DNA of 5,793 bases from Thermaceae bacterium (GTDB lineage: Bacteria > Deinococcota > Deinococci > Deinococcales > Marinithermaceae): assembly GCA_027023115.1 (NCBI GenBank), contig JALVWZ010000422.1:1-5793 (forward strand), written 5' to 3'. Of this stretch, positions 5,557-5,793 are shown piece after piece. The notes beneath the pieces are model-generated. The model saw nothing but the letters and a program-made list of their open reading frames with translations. It did not search any database and had not been told where the DNA came from. Numbering within the stretch: the stretch's first letter is position 1; every line of letters starts with the position of its first letter. A program made the position numbers and the translations under genes.

Positions 5557-5793
5557 ATGAGCAAGCCGGTGGCCCTCGACGCGATGGGTGGTGACTACGC
5601 CCCGCGGGAGACGGTGGCCGGCGCTTTGCTGGCGGCCGCGGCGGGGGTGCCGGTCGTGCTGGTCGGCAGCGAGGAGCGCCTGCGCGCCGAGCTGGCGGAG
5701 CAGGGCGGCGACCTGCCGGTGGTGCACGCGCCCGAGGTAATAGACATGCACGCGGCGGCCACCGAGGTGCGCCGCCGCGTGCATGTCTATTAC
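5557..5793 (+). CDS. plsX: Phosphate acyltransferase PlsX, N-terminal part (runs off the window)
   Basis: The 79 visible residues begin with the PlsX hallmark VALDAMGGDYAPRE (5-18), then GALLAA, VVLVGSEE and VVHAPEVIDM (55-64), matching the family in order and spacing. PlsX converts acyl-ACP and phosphate to acyl phosphate, the donor for PlsY in phosphatidic acid synthesis, and is a peripheral membrane enzyme. The full protein is usually about 330-350 residues, so roughly three quarters is missing. ATG 5557-5559 lies 2 nt after the trxA stop with only a weak site, suggesting translational coupling. The last residues VHVYY (75-79) do not match the family, which has Lys and Ser-Ser soon after the RR; they lie in the right arm of the terminal inverted repeat and are probably artificial. 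Confidence 0.93.
   Translation, partial: MSKPVALDAMGGDYAPRETVAGALLAAAAGVPVVLVGSEERLRAELAEQGGDLPVVHAPEVIDMHAAATEVRRRVHVYY
5737..5793. repeat. Perfect terminal inverted repeat (foldback) at window end
   Basis: Bases 5737-5759 are the exact reverse complement of 5771-5793, a 23-bp perfect arm pair with an 11-nt spacer. Within the spacer CACC (5760-5763) can also pair with GGTG (5766-5769), so the hairpin is almost continuous. The right arm ends exactly on the last base of the window and lies inside plsX. This is the typical form of a foldback chimera at a contig end. Confidence 0.9.

Overview
The window is GC-rich bacterial DNA with closely packed coding blocks around one 0.9 kb non-coding block full of repeats. 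The proteins look most like Deinococcota (Thermaceae such as Thermus, Oceanithermus or Marinithermus). The grounds are GC-rich codon use, a DUF309 protein, a divergent KamA-family protein, a trxA-plsX pair, and TANNNT-type -10 boxes only 6-10 nt from several start codons, as in leaderless transcription. This assignment is an inference from protein character and gene organisation, not proven. The window is probably a whole assembly contig: the first gene lacks its 5' end, and the last gene runs into a perfect inverted repeat that stops at the last base.

Layout. Positions 1-671 (+) hold the 3' part of a gene whose product ends in a winged-helix DNA-binding domain of the transcriptional-activator type. 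One base away and convergent, 673-1221 (-) encodes a DJ-1/PfpI-like protein with no cysteine at all. Upstream of it on the same strand are a KamA-family radical SAM protein (1279-2577) with a strong Shine-Dalgarno and an extended -10 promoter overlapped by a perfect dyad, and then a nitronate monooxygenase-like flavoprotein (2724-3584). These three genes run in one direction and may be partly co-transcribed, although kamA has its own promoter.

Positions 3585-4523 contain no credible gene. The block is a mosaic of degenerate heptamer arrays (period 7, consensus near CYACARG, in both orientations), several GC-rich palindromes of the dispersed intergenic type, and a 34-bp imperfect direct repeat. 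The ORFs that cross it are translations of the repeats.

Positions 4524-5207 (-) hold a DUF309 gene followed by a small conserved-looking hypothetical gene. Divergent from them, 5237-5793 (+) carries thioredoxin (trxA) and the 5' end of plsX, the phosphate acyltransferase of phospholipid synthesis. The two are separated by 2 nt and are probably co-transcribed.

The items most worth a second look are the heptamer mosaic, the altered active sites of the KamA-like and DJ-1-like proteins encoded next to each other, and the foldback at the right end, which probably makes the last residues of plsX artificial.
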